This document shows, piece after piece, positions 10,109 through 21,984 of a stretch of DNA of 64,000 nt. A program made the position numbers and the translations under genes. Source of the stretch: Raphanus sativus (Eukaryota; Streptophyta; Magnoliopsida; Brassicales; Brassicaceae); NCBI RefSeq assembly GCF_000801105.2, contig NC_079515.1, positions 25,381,407 to 25,445,406 of the forward strand, given 5' to 3'. Numbering within the stretch: the first letter of the stretch is position 1; each line of letters begins with the position of its first letter. The notes beneath the pieces were generated by a model. That model saw only the letters and a list, made by a program, of their open reading frames with translations. It was not told the origin of the DNA and made no database searches.

Positions 10109-11888
10109 CTAGGATCGGCCCGCCCTACGGGCGGGATCATAATTTGAAAATAATTTAAATAATTAGAGTAAATAATTTTTAATTTTTCTTTAATAATTTT
10201 TATTTTAAAATGTTATATTAATATAAATTAATTTGTTATTAAATGAATTATGATTACTTTCTTTGATTTTATGATAAAAATGACAAAGACATTTTTGTAA
10301 TCAATTATTGATATATATAATACTTTACTTTTGTTAATAAAATCAAGAGTTGACATAATCTTCTTGTTGAAGATTTGTTATAATCAGTGAAATGAAATTA
10401 TAGTATTTATAAAGAGTTGAAGGAATTATTATAGCCTTTTCTAGGAAGATGTGTTCCTAACCAATAACCTGATTTAACTGAATAACTATCATTCATATAT
10501 AGTTTTAAGAAAAATAGGCAGGTAGCATAAAATTTGATATTAGTTTTTTTATTGTTTAATATTTACAAATATATGTTAGGTTATATATTTATGTATTATT
10601 ATCTTTGAGAAAAATATATTCATGCTGTTTTTTTATGTTTCTTCAAACCCACATTAACAAAAAATTGAAAACAATGAATTCTGCAATTTTTTTTACTACC
10701 AAAGTTTAGGCTATATGATGTATTGTTGGCTATAAAAATTATTTATGGAGCATTCGCTGTATTGTTAATATATGTGGTTCAATATTCAAATGTTAAAAAT
10801 GTGAATTTTATTATAAATTTTGAAAATTTACACTGATGTATCATGTTTTCTTTTCTCGTTTGTTGAGATGGCAGGAAAAAAATGTTCGAACTTATAGTAG
10901 TAACTATTTTATCATGATTAATGATGTAATTAAGTTTTGACTTATCCAATAAATTATTTTCGTATTATATTATTCTTACTACTTTTTCTTACAATTTTTA
11001 CTATCTATTATATTATCGTTGTTAGAAATTATTTAGTTAGCTTACCACCAATATATAATTATTTTATATTGTCATCAATATTTTTATTTTTGACCTTTTA
11101 AAAATGCTAGTCAATTGTACTTTTCATACATTTTCTGAGTTTTAAATTCATATTTTAGTTTATAATAATTATATTAGGTTGCATTTAGATGTATATATTG
11201 TATTTGCATGCATAATTGCATATCACATGGTTTAAAGTGCACAGTTCGAAGTTTTGGATGGCATTGCAAAGTTATTTCTGCAAATCAGAAACATCTGGGG
11301 TCTAAACGAAATAAGATGAAACCACAGGGACCAGTGTTGCAAATTCTGGATACTCATTGGGTCTAGATTCACGATCAGAAATGTTTGGGGGCTGCATCAA
11401 TAGGATGTTTCTTCACAAGTTGAAAGTTCAGGGGCCTAACTGAAAGAAGCAAGAAGATGAAGGGCCAGATGTCAAAAGAGGAAGAAATAGCCATTAACGT
11501 TGCTCGATCTTCTTCTCACCGGATCTGTTGACGACGACGGAGCAGAGCACGACTTCGGAACTTCAAGACGCCTTATCCATGGGATCGAGATGAGGATTGG
11601 TGACGACTTGGTCCGTGTTATCTCAATGGCGTGAAGCTTTGATACCGGTGGATTGCGTGGAGGAGATGCTTGAGGAGGAGAGGACCTTCAAACGCGAACT
11701 GAGATCGACGCGGAGGAACATGGGGGCAGACACAGCCCAAACCCAAAGCACAACACATAAGCAAAGCCCAATAGAAATAGAAATGATGCGCAGCGTTTAA
11801 ATAAATCAGGACACGTGTCACCCTGTTGTCGAACGACTTAGTGACGTGGCACAACAGGAAAGAAGCAACATTTTTTTATATATATAGA
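10109..11888 (-). mobile_element. Non-autonomous Helitron, both ends present
   Basis: Read on the minus strand, the element starts TCTATATATATAAAAAAATG at 11888. It ends with a GC hairpin (CCCGCCC, loop TAC or GTA, GGGCGGG at 10119-10135) followed by CGATCCTAG at 10109. It is inserted between A (10108) and T (11889), exactly the Helitron rule: 5' TC, 3' hairpin plus CTRR, AT target and no duplication. The 1.78-kb interior has no Rep/helicase frame. The part at about 11220-11880 is GC-richer and contains a G-box-like CACGTG near its 5' end. It is mobilised in trans by autonomous Helitrons, if at all. Confidence 0.85.
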
Positions 11889-11889
11889 T

Positions 11890-13643
11890 TAGTTGTCTAG
11901 TATGGGCTTAGATTTAGGTCCTAGTGATTAATATGGTGAGATATAATAGATTATCGGTACATCCTCTAATATTAATCAGAAAGTATTTTAAATTAAGGTC
12001 AAAATTGTGATATTGTTATATTTATCTTAATTCTCAGTCCACTAGTAACACTCCAACATTCGTTGGACTGGAAGTAGAATTAGAAAAATAGTTTTTTTGA
12101 TAAATATGTATTTTTAAAGAGAATAAAATCGGGTTTAAAGCTTATATACATATGGGTCTAAGGAATTATAAAATTGTTCGTTCATATAATAATATACAAA
12201 TCCTAAAGAAGTATTTGTCTTAATCATTTTTTATAAAATTATTTGTCTTAATCATTTTTTTTCTTTAAGTTTGATTCGCATTTGTTCGCAATAAGTATAT
12301 TTTCAGATAATCTACTATATAGCACTATATATATTTTTATCGGAGTTAACCGGATCAGTCTATAGGTATACAGAAAAACGAAAAATGCAAGACATAACCA
12401 AAAGGTACATGACAGAAATATTCGATTCCAACAATTAACTAACTCTCCAGCAGTATAAATAATCAAGCTACATGGTTGAATCATATGCCTTTCACACAAA
12501 AAAATGGTTGGTTTATATGCAATTACATTGTTGATGTCGATTGTTTTGTCATATTTGTCAAACGGGATAGATTTTTATTAGTATAAATAAAAATAAACAT
12601 GACAAACTCGTTCCCCATTCCATTGGCAATATGTGTGTACCTATTTCCGAATTATATTCCATCAATTTCTCACACTTTTATAATTAACTAAATAATTGTC
12701 ATAAATGAAGTGAACGATAAATTTGAATAAAAATATATTTCTATATATATTATTGAGTTATCATAAAGAAAATAAAATAGTTACATATTTGAAAATATCT
12801 TATATTATTGAAACTTATTTTGTTTAGCATATTTATATAGTTTATCTATATTTGATTCATCTTTGTTCGAATATAGTTTTTTGTTTAAATTTTTAATTTT
12901 AAAGCAATATGAATTATTTTTTCTATTTTTCTTAATTCGAACATATTTGATGGATTGGAAGAAAGTGAATATATGTTTACAATTTAAAAACTGCAAGCAT
13001 AATTCTTTTACTTATAATATATTTCTCATTTTTGAAACTAGTTTTTAGTAGGAACTCTCGTTTTCTCCTGGTCTTACTGTGTTTTATTTTATTTTTTCCA
13101 ATCTTTAATGATTTTTTAACTATATTTCTATCTTTTTTTTCTTTTCATCTGCTCTCGAAAACTTTTTTAATGAAATAATCTCAAATAAAAGATTTGTTTG
13201 ATTGTTTGTTTGTCCCTGTATGATTTTTGGTCAAGATTATTTTGAACTTTGATCAAGTAAACTGTAAACACTATAATAACTAATGAATATTTATGTCTTA
13301 GCGATAAATCGATTTACTGATTTACGCATGCACGTCAAATTTTATTTAATTTCCCTTTATTTTCATGAAATTTATTTGTAATAAACCGATTTATATTATT
13401 TAATTGTTCTTCTTCGAATTTCTATATCCGCATATAATTACGTTCCACGCAAAACTAAGTAGTTTGATCTTCATTTAAATATTTTCTATGAAACAAGTTA
13501 TTCCACGAACATTGAAAAAGGATCGAAGGTTAAACAATTGATTAACAAATAGAAATATATTATTTTATATTAATTTTGATCCTGGAAATCAATATAAAAC
13601 GTTAGATAATGATACCAAGGAAAGAAGAATGTGTATTTTTGTG
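11890..13643. other. AT-rich spacer, nothing recognised
   Basis: Several short open frames occur in this stretch (for example 12248-12499 and 12805-13048), but all are low-complexity Ile/Lys/Phe/Asn translations without conserved motifs. No RNA gene or repeat boundary was found. Confidence 0.6.
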
Positions 13644-13658
13644 AACTAATGAGGTTAG

Positions 13659-14119
13659 TCCTTAATGATCCGGGTTGTCAAGAACAGTTCATGTAGCCCG
13701 CCTAATCCGCAGCCTCAACGAACATACAGCAACCTTCGCGACCAAGCGCACCCACTCAAACCAAACCGAGCTTTATTTGGAGAAGAACCACCAAGAGCCG
13801 CCACAGATTACCGGACCTACATCAAGAAAACAGAGAGAGAGCAAGCACTAGCTTGAGTCAAAGGACTGATCATCGGAAATGCCCAAACTCTACCAGGTTC
13901 AATCCTCGTTTTAATGGTGGGTTTGATTTTGCGGCAAGTATATGTTCCAATTCTGATGCGTCTTTGCTCCTTAGCTGCTTCTTTTGTTGTCGGTTCATTC
14001 TTTTGCCTAGACCTGAGTATGTGTTTTGTTTAATTTTGTATCTCTGTTCTTTTGTTTGTATGTTGTTCTGTAAAAAAAATAAAATTTGGTAATGAATCTT
14101 AACATTTTTACAAAAAAAA
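13659..14119 (+). mobile_element. 5'-truncated LINE with target-site duplication
   Basis: The 15-bp sequence AACTAATGAGGTTAG occurs directly before (13644-13658) and after (14120-14134) this segment. The insert ends with a plant LINE-type 3' tail (AAAATTTGGTAATGAATC and then a poly-A tract). The body holds two short frames (13665-13856, 13853-14092) but no reverse transcriptase, so only the 3' end of an L1-like element was inserted. Exact duplication copies suggest a fairly recent event. Confidence 0.8.
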
Positions 14120-14410
14120 AACTAATGAGGTTAGGAAAGAATATTTGAATGCAAAATCCAATACGGTAAATTCGCAGTTCGATTCCTATTGATCATCAGA
14201 GAATAAAAAATATTAACATCGCCAGAGATCATAAGATAATCGGTTGATTTTCGTTGTCGGAAACTGTGATTAATTAAAAAAAGTACGTATATAGGTATCA
14301 TGAATAATATTTGTAATAATCAAATTTATTATTTAATAACAAAAAAGTTTGTGTATTTCTTTTTCACTTTTCTAATTACTTTACAAGTTATGCCATTAAT
14401 AAACCTAGGG

Positions 14411-14458
14411 AAAAAGTCTCATAGTAAAAAAAAAAAAAAAAAAAAAAAGTCTCATAGT
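14411..14458 (+). repeat. Pure poly-A insert with 15-bp duplication
   Basis: AAAAAGTCTCATAGT is found at 14411-14425 and again at 14444-14458, with only A residues (14426-14443) between. This looks like a retroposition event that inserted nothing but the poly-A tail, with its target-site duplication. Slippage is an alternative. Confidence 0.65.
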
Positions 14459-14865
14459 TTTGTGAAGCACGCTTAACGCATTTGTTCGATGACGACCAAT
14501 AATAATAGTGCTATTGATTTCTCCTATAAATAATATTCCCTTTACTTCTAAAAATGATATATGTTTTAGTTTTTCATACATATTAATAAAATATATTAAT
14601 TTAAGTATTAAATTTATAAAATAAATTGTGGATTTCTATTTTCCATAATTTTAATAAAAATTTAGAAAATATAACTTATTTTCTTGAAATTTAGAATTAG
14701 CCATTATTAGTTGATAAAGATAATTTTAAAATACGAAAAAATTAAAAAATACTATGTATCTCTAAGAATTGGTTGAAGTATAAACTAAACTGTAATATTT
14801 TTAGTTTGTGTTTTACATATGTTGTTTTCTCGGTTCTAAGAACTTCAGTGTTTACTAATACGGAT
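14459..14865. other. Spacer with possible decayed Stowaway-type MITE
   Basis: ATTCCCTTTACTTCTAAAA near 14536 followed by GATATATGTTTTAG resembles the terminal part of crucifer Stowaway elements, but the ends are too decayed to delimit. Otherwise AT-rich and non-coding. Confidence 0.3.
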
Positions 14866-15025
14866 AATTTATTATATTAAAACAGAAGTCATGACTTCTC
14901 ATTCATGTGTGATTTTCTTAAAAATGAACTATCTACTAGACTTGGTCACACTATATTTTTTATAATTATTAATCTTTGAACTACTTTAATCATAATATCT
15001 TTTGATATCTTTTCATTTAAAAAAG

Positions 15026-15056
<31 letters not shown>

Positions 15057-15791
15057 TTTTTAATTTCTAAAAAATCTTTTAAAAAGATCTTAACAAGATC
15101 TTAATTTTCAAAATTATATGTAAATATTTTAACTAATTCCGTAATTAGTTTTGAAATATTATTATACATTAATATATTCAGTTGTTTTTATAAAATGAAA
15201 AATAAAATATTATATCTTATTTTTATCTATTATATAATCACAATCAATCATGTTAATTTTTTTGTCATATTGAACTTAACATGATAAAATTATATTAAAT
15301 TGATAAAATTTGAAATTTTATTTTCATAAATAGAAAATATTTATGTGAAAATTATAATATGACAGAGCGGCTTAACATTAGCAGATTATATACTACATGT
15401 ATAAAAATTAACATATCTTTCACTTTTGTAGATAATATAATATATTGTGTAAAATATTGCTAAAAAAAGAAATCCAGTTTTGAAAGACGGGTAAAAATTT
15501 AACATTAATTAAATAAAAAAATTATCAAATATGTTTTTCATGCACATATTAATATATTTAATAACTAAATGCAAATACAATAAAATAAATATATAATAAG
15601 AATCAACAAATACGTACGACTGTTTAAACAATTGATTATTTACAACACGCAAACTATATATTATTGTATTTGAAATAGCTTTATAAATATATGATTAAAA
15701 TTAAAAATGTATACTACTAATGATCTAAATAACTATATATACATATAAAAATGAAAATAAAACCTGCACGGTTGTGCGGGTCGAAATCTAG
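14866..15791 (+). mobile_element. Non-autonomous Helitron
   Basis: The 3' end is clear: an imperfect hairpin CCTGCAC-GGTT-GTGCGGG (15763-15780, short loop) and then TCGAAATCTAG, followed by T at 15792. The 5' end is less certain. ATTATATTAAAACAGAAGTC at about 14870 resembles crucifer Helitron 5' ends, but the leading TC is degraded. There is no coding sequence inside; it holds an (AT)n tract at 15027-15048. Confidence 0.65.
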
Positions 15792-16144
15792 TTATTATTT
15801 AAATCAGAATATCTTTATTTACAAGATGACTCTGGGTTTAGGATAGATTACAAACCTGACGTCTAGACTTTTATTGTTAACCACAAAAAAAAAATACTTT
15901 GGAAACACTTGAGATTCAGAATGAGATCATATAAGATCACCTCAAAAAGAAAACCCGTAGGTAGTTTTTCTATTTTCATGGCTAATTTTAATAGAGAACA
16001 GAGCATCTTGTCCGAAATTCGGTCGGTTAGATGATAGACAGCTAAAGACAAAGGCTATGATTGTATGGTATCAATAGATAAATGTTTACTCTGTAATCAA
16101 GTTTAATTCAAATTCAGTTCAGTGGAAACATCCTAACCTACTGA

Positions 16145-16147
<3 letters not shown>

Positions 16148-16183
<36 letters not shown>

Positions 16184-17013
16184 TTGGTTTAAAATTCTAA
16201 AGGAGTTTTAAAATTTTGAGAATCCACTATTATTGTTTTATAGATTTTAAAAGTCTTATTAAAATCCATTGTTATTGGTTTGATGACTTCTAAATTCCAC
16301 TCAAATCATTTGTTATTCATAAAGTTTAGTTATTATGGATTTTACTATTCCATTAATTATATTGTTATTGGAAAGTGGATTCCTTATATTTTTACTCATG
16401 AGACTAGACTTTGAAAATATCACCTATACTCATAAGATTTCTGAAATCGGTGAAATAAGAAAAACATACACATATTGAATATTTATCTACGTAAACACAC
16501 TACACGAGACTCAATAATGGTGAAGCAACCAAACTCACATGATCTGTAATTCATTATATTTTTTTATAGTTTCATATTTGACAAAACAACTGTTTGATTT
16601 AATAATGGTGAAGAAATATAACTCATACGATAACTAGAATAGTGTTTCGAGAAAATCACAAAAGTCAAAGAAAATAAGACTGATTATTATCACAAGAAAA
16701 CCAATAAGAAGAGGAACTCACCAAACATAAGGAAAATGAGAAATGTGTATCATTGTATCAATTGATGTTTATATATATATGGTTTTTTCGAGATTTTATT
16801 TTTGGAAAAGTTCTAGAGAGATTGTATACATTGCCTTATAACTAGAAATATTTTGAAAAAATATATTATGCAAATCCATGATAATTAATAAAATCTGTTG
16901 AAATCAATACAAAGTATTTGATAGAAATTTGTTAACTCTACTTAACTTCTAAAAATCTGTCAACTTTTAAAATCACTAAACTCCTTCCAAATTCTGATTC
17001 TAATAACCCCCCT
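16148..17013. mobile_element. Harbinger-like TIR element with poly-G edge
   Basis: The left end is a run of 33 G (16148-16180) followed by TTATTGGTTTAAAATTCT. The right end, read in reverse, is TTAGGGGGGTTATTAGAATC. The GGGGTTATTGG-type end with internal TTGTTATTGG repeats (about 16285, 16363) resembles SIMPLEGUY/ATIS112-type PIF-Harbinger elements of Arabidopsis (from memory). About 0.86 kb and without a transposase, so non-autonomous. Confidence 0.55.
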
Positions 17014-17021
17014 AAGGTTTT

Positions 17022-17320
17022 AAGACTTCTACACCTAGGAACCCCAGACTATGCAATTTCTTTGCAGGAAATCCAGGTTTCAAGTTCCGGAGTCCCGGAG
17101 AGAACGATTTATTAATGGAAGACTATAAAAGAAAGGCGTACAAGAGATCTTCAACATGGTGCAAGTAAATCAGATCAGGAAATCTTCATAGGACGGTTCA
17201 GATAATGCAGTTAGACATAGATCCTCATAAGGCATATAGTATTGTCGATTGTCGAATCGTCTTCGTAAACTTTCTCATAATTGTAATATCATAATAAATC
17301 AGCGTTATAAATAAAGAAAT
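17022..17320 (+). mobile_element. SINE copy, diverged
   Basis: This is a degenerate member of the family seen at 35466-35779 and 55550-55842. Shared blocks are GAGATCTTCA, CATAGGACGG(C/T)TC, ATTGTCG, AATCGTCTT(C/T)GTAA and TAATA(T/G)CATAAT. The tRNA-like head is damaged by an internal deletion. It abuts the right end of the Harbinger-like element. Confidence 0.6.
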
Positions 17321-17479
17321 TCAAATTCAGCTACATATTCACCAATCAGGTAAAATAAAGTTTTTCATCTTTTCAACTTCTTACTGTACATAAAGAAAAA
17401 AATACTCTCTAACTTTTACTCTACATTTACTAGAGAAACATATTTACTCAAGTTCCTTTATTCTCTTTCTTCGTACCAT

Positions 17480-18060
17480 CCCATGTTCAAGAATTTGCTA
17501 GGCGCTAGTCGGACGGTTAGCCAATGCCTAGCGACTAATCCATAAATCGGAAATTGAACGGAAATCAATTGGCATCTAGTTTTTATACTTTTATTATAGA
17601 TATATGTGTATATATATATCAATATATGTGAAATAAGTTTGTAAAAGCATCTTAGTCCAGCGGTTAGTGTATCATATGTTGCTGCGAGGGGTTCTGTGTT
17701 CGATTCGATCCTTAGGTGACGCATCTTCCTATTTTTATTTAATCCATGTGATTTTGGATTAAATATTTTTTTTAAATGTCACTTATATTTGTCTCACATC
17801 GATAATGTTCAGGCATTAGAAGTCTTCAAATCACCTATATATAGATGACAAGGTCTCAACTCTTCTATAACGAATGAGTTTGTTTTTATGCCCATATTTT
17901 AGCTAATAAAGTATAATTTATGAGTTAAGCTGGTATTAGTCGAAATTTTAACGATTACTTGGTTTTATGACCGATTATACGTTTGATTCGGCTGAAATCG
18001 CGACAGTATACTACCGTCAAATGCCTAGTCGTACGATTAATTGGCTAGGCACCCACATTT
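17480..18060. repeat. GCCTAG-type repeat with nested tRNA-like SINE head
   Basis: The left edge (TTGCTAGGCGCTAGTCGGAC) and the right edge (GATTAATTGGCTAGGCACC) carry inverted GCTAGGC/GCCTAG motifs, suggesting one repeat unit. Inside, about 17645-17720 looks like a tRNA-derived SINE head: a box A-like TTAGTCCAGCGGTTAGTG and a box B-like GTTCGATTCGATCC. A snRNA-type USE-like motif with a TATA box lies at 17791-17843. Family names are not assigned. Confidence 0.45.
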
Positions 18061-18504
18061 TTGAATACGGATACCATCTGTTTTATTTTCCATTCATTTC
18101 CACTTAATCATTTACTCTACTTTCCATTTATTTTTACCAATCACAACCAAAGAAGAATTAGAAGATAGATAGTTCCCAGGCCTCCAAAATATAAAACGAC
18201 ACGTCTCAGTGATTGGATGATAGACAACGCAGAGTCGCCTTTTGATTGGACATTACTGATAGGCTTAATCATGCCTTCACTAGCCTTGTGATATCGACTT
18301 ATAACTTATGTGGCTACTTGCTTTATTGGTGGCATTCTACAAAATAAACATCCATATAGTTTTCCAAAAAAATATATCATCACTAGTTGTAAATTTTAGA
18401 GTTTTCTTTTTGGTTTTGAAGATCTGGTTTATTGTCTATTCAAGATTTTTAATGGTTTTCCTCAACATTCGAAAACTTGTGTTTGTGTATTTTTTCACCA
18501 ATTA

Positions 18505-19288
18505 GGGCTGGATATATAAATTAAGTCTGAAAATCCAAACCGAATCTGAACCGATAAAATGAATCTGAACCGATTGAAAACCCAATATAAATACCGAATG
18601 AATCTATTTTTAAGGTATTTCGGGTTATGGAGTTTATCTGAACCGAGCTCAAACTAAATGAATATCCGAGAAATGCAAAAAACAATAAAAAGGAGAAATT
18701 ATACTAAACTTAATCTTATTCTTTAGTATGTATCTAAAATACACTAAAATATTATTAAGTACCTAAAATAATTATTTATTACATAAATAATCAACTCAAA
18801 TACTTAGTTTAATATATATTTTGGTATTTAGTCAATATTGATGTTATGTTTTGACAATTTCATTTGAAGTTCAATTATGGATAAGTTTTCTTCTGAAGTT
18901 TAAACAATGTTGTACTTTTAAAGTTTAAATATTGTTTCTTAGTTTTATAAAATTGTTAGTTGTTAATTTTAATTTAGTTATGTTTTATGTATAGTTTTTG
19001 TTCGTAGAAGGATTTGGTTTGTTATGAATTTAAGTTATATTTGATATTATAACGTATAGTTCAAGGAAAAATGTTGTATTGCTGATCAAAGAGTCTTCCA
19101 AATTTATTTTAAATACAACAATATGATTTAAGAAAGCCAAATACACAAATTATTTAAAAAATTGGAAATATATTGAGTTTAATAAAGTACGATTCAATAT
19201 TTTTAGAACCGATAACCCAATAAATATCCAGAATAAAAACTAATTTCAAATCTTGAACATGTAACTAAATCCGAATCGAGCCCCACTA
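18505..19288. repeat. TIR-like repeat rich in AACCGAA motifs
   Basis: It starts AGGGCTGGATAT and ends CGAGCCCCACT, with many AATCCAAACCGAA(T/C)CTGAACCG motifs near the left end and CCGATAACCC near the right. Such segments are frequent dispersed repeats in crucifers. A related unit in the other orientation lies at 54629-55256. Non-coding. Confidence 0.5.
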
Positions 19289-19972
19289 AACATATATATG
19301 TTGGTCTTTGTACATTGCTCCAAAGTAGCAGTTCTTTGGGTACATTGGGCTAGAGTAGTGATTTAAAACTAGTTTCCATTTTCAAGTTAGGCCTAGCTTA
19401 GAGAATATGGTTTGCATACTTCTTTGCAATAGTTTGTATACGATAACACTAAGCCCACGTATCAGTGTTAAGTCAGAGTTCGGTAGGTTAAGTCTACGGA
19501 GCGATAACAAATACTATATCATAACAAAACAAAACAAAACTCATAGGTAAGACAACCTTTTTTATTCTTTTAGGTCACGCAAATTGGTTAGTAGGTTACC
19601 ACAATACTAATAATTTTTGGTACAACTCGTCCAAATCTTAACTTAACATTTATCATTCTCGACGAAAACTTGCATAGTAATTGCATAGCAAGTTTACAAT
19701 TTACATTAGTTTTGAAGTAATGAGGTTCATTCAGTCCGGTGTGCTAGATTGTTAGTCCAATATATAGTTCTCCGGTAAGCTCAAGATCGGCCAAAATTTC
19801 AGTTTTTTTTTAGAAAGAATTGATCTTTTTTTTTTCTTTTTACTCCCAATCTTCGATACCATTTCTGAAAAGTGGGTTTGAAATGTTTTTACAACCTCTG
19901 AAATAAGCATTGAACTATAAGATTAAGAAACATATGAGAAGCAAGACGAAAGATGTTGATATCCTTAGATTT
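19289..19972. other. Spacer, nothing recognised
   Basis: No frame, RNA or repeat end could be supported. Confidence 0.5.
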
Positions 19973-20433
19973 CTATTCTTTCAAACCAAGTGGAGAGGTA
20001 GGTTGATTGCTGCTGCCGGTTCTGTGAAGCCAGGATTTGCTGTGGAGTTTTGGGCTCTCTGTCGAGTGAAAAAGCTTTGTTCTGAGCTGAAGGGTGATGT
20101 CTCTACTGATCAGGACCGGAGGCCGGGAGACAGCCGAATGAAGCCTCGTATTTCTCTCTTTCCATAGATGATAAACCACTCCTTGAAAAATAAGATGCAT
20201 TATGGTCTTCAGCTTCCCACGAACTGCGGTGAGGATAGCCAAGGAACCACGTCTTGAAGCTGGGTCGGGGGGTGAATCATAGATCTCGACAATAAGCTTC
20301 TCCAAACTTCCAGCGAGTAGGTACACTTGAAGATCTTAACCTCCTCGCATACATTTAATGGATAGGTAAGCGAGAAAGAATTGATCTTAACCTCCTCGCA
20401 TACATTTAATGGATAGTTACAACCAAAAACCAT
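19973..20433 (-). pseudogene. LINE reverse transcriptase C-terminal remnant
   Basis: The minus-strand translation carries the end region of plant L1-type ORF2 with its zf-RVT-like domain: FQGVVYHLWKERNTRLHS near the end and YPLNVCEEVK and TYSLEVWRSLL upstream. The core polymerase and endonuclease domains are absent. A 34-bp unit (20332-20365) is repeated at 20383-20416 with a 51-bp period, so the YPLNVCEEVKI segment appears twice in frame. It is a dead 3' fragment of a LINE. Confidence 0.75.
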
Positions 20434-21980
20434 CTACTAATCCGATCATTTTTATATATTAGTAGGGACCTTTGCAATAGCCCAAGTGTGATGTGACAAC
20501 CTAAAACTGTTTTTCGTTAGTGGGGAATATACGAACTATTGCGAGGTCCAACAAAAGTGGCCTTTGTGATCGATGGTCACATAATAAAATATATTCCCTA
20601 CTCCATAGTTACTATTTAATTAAGCACACTTACTTCCCCATAACCCATTTTCATAAGAGTTTCAAGACATATAGACGAGTATTATAACAATGGATTCAAA
20701 TGACATCTTCATTTTAAAAGAAAAAAGACATCTTCGTCTAGGCCAATTCAAATGACACCTCCTCCGTCGTAATACTTGTAATATATTCTTTTTGAGGATT
20801 AAAATACTTGTAATATTTTCATAGTCCAAAATCTGACCTAATCGAAAATGTTGTGGAAAGTATTTGTGATGCGAAACGCCAATAATTGGACGACGACGCT
20901 ATAAAATACTATATGTAATAATGATTCTGACCATGAGAATGCATGCAGTCTCTATTTTTCTTTTTCAAGTTATGACTCTTCAACCCATCTCTATTTTTCT
21001 CTTTCAAGCTATGACTCTTCAACCCACTTGTACATATGATAAAGATAATATGCTCCCAAGTTGCCGAAATCCATATAAATAACTCCCACCAAGTCATGAT
21101 TGTTATAGCAAATAAAAACAATGATAAAAACAATCATGTTTTGTGTGATCTTACTATCGTATAAATTATAAAGAAGACAAAAAGATTTGGGAAGAATTAA
21201 TACGGTAGTGGGCAAATAAAGTATTGAGAGTGAAGAAGACAATTGTGTCGCCCACACAAAGGGAACGAAGATTAGAAGAACGCGTGCTTGACTTTCTTTC
21301 CTTTCTCTCTTCGTCATTGCGCTCTTCGGACGCGTATGTATCAATGTATCATCGCACGCTTAATTGTATTTTTTTGGTTAAGATTCTGTATTCATTATTT
21401 GCATCTTGTTTTCTTCCTAAAATTAATGTGTTATATGATTGTTTATGTTTTCCGTGATCTTTCTAAATGTCTATTGATAAATAGTGATTGTTTTATTTAC
21501 TAGTGGGAATTTCAGAAATTAGATGCAAGGAACAAAAAGGCATGTCTGGTCACTGGAATGTTCCTAATAAAAGTAAATACATTTTTCACAAAAAAGTAAA
21601 TACATGTCAATAACAAAATTTATACAGTTACAAATCGAGTACAGTTTGATTTGAGAGTTCATATAAACAAAATAAAACTCAAGATAAATAATATAACTTT
21701 TAACTCAAAACTACTGTATTTTTTTGTCGATCACCCATATTCTTAAACCAGGTCAAAACTACGGTATTTTGAAATAATGGAAAGTCAGTCGAAGATAACA
21801 TTAGTATATTTTGAGTTGTGCTTTATAACGAAATCAAATGATATCATACGATAAAATTCGATTGAACTACAATTAATGAAAAGGCCGAACATAATCTCTC
21901 AGTTTCCACTCGTTTGGATTTGGCACTGATTTTGATGGAAATTAGACAGCACAGCTCAACTCAAAAGCAAGTAGTAGTAA
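20434..21980. other. Spacer with one 39-bp tandem duplication
   Basis: A 39-bp unit beginning TCTCTATTTTTCT and ending CTTCAACCCA is repeated head to tail at 20949-20987 and 20988-21026 with few differences. The open frames at 21009-21503 overlap on both strands and show no family signal. Otherwise nothing recognised. Confidence 0.5.
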
Positions 21981-21984
21981 GAGT

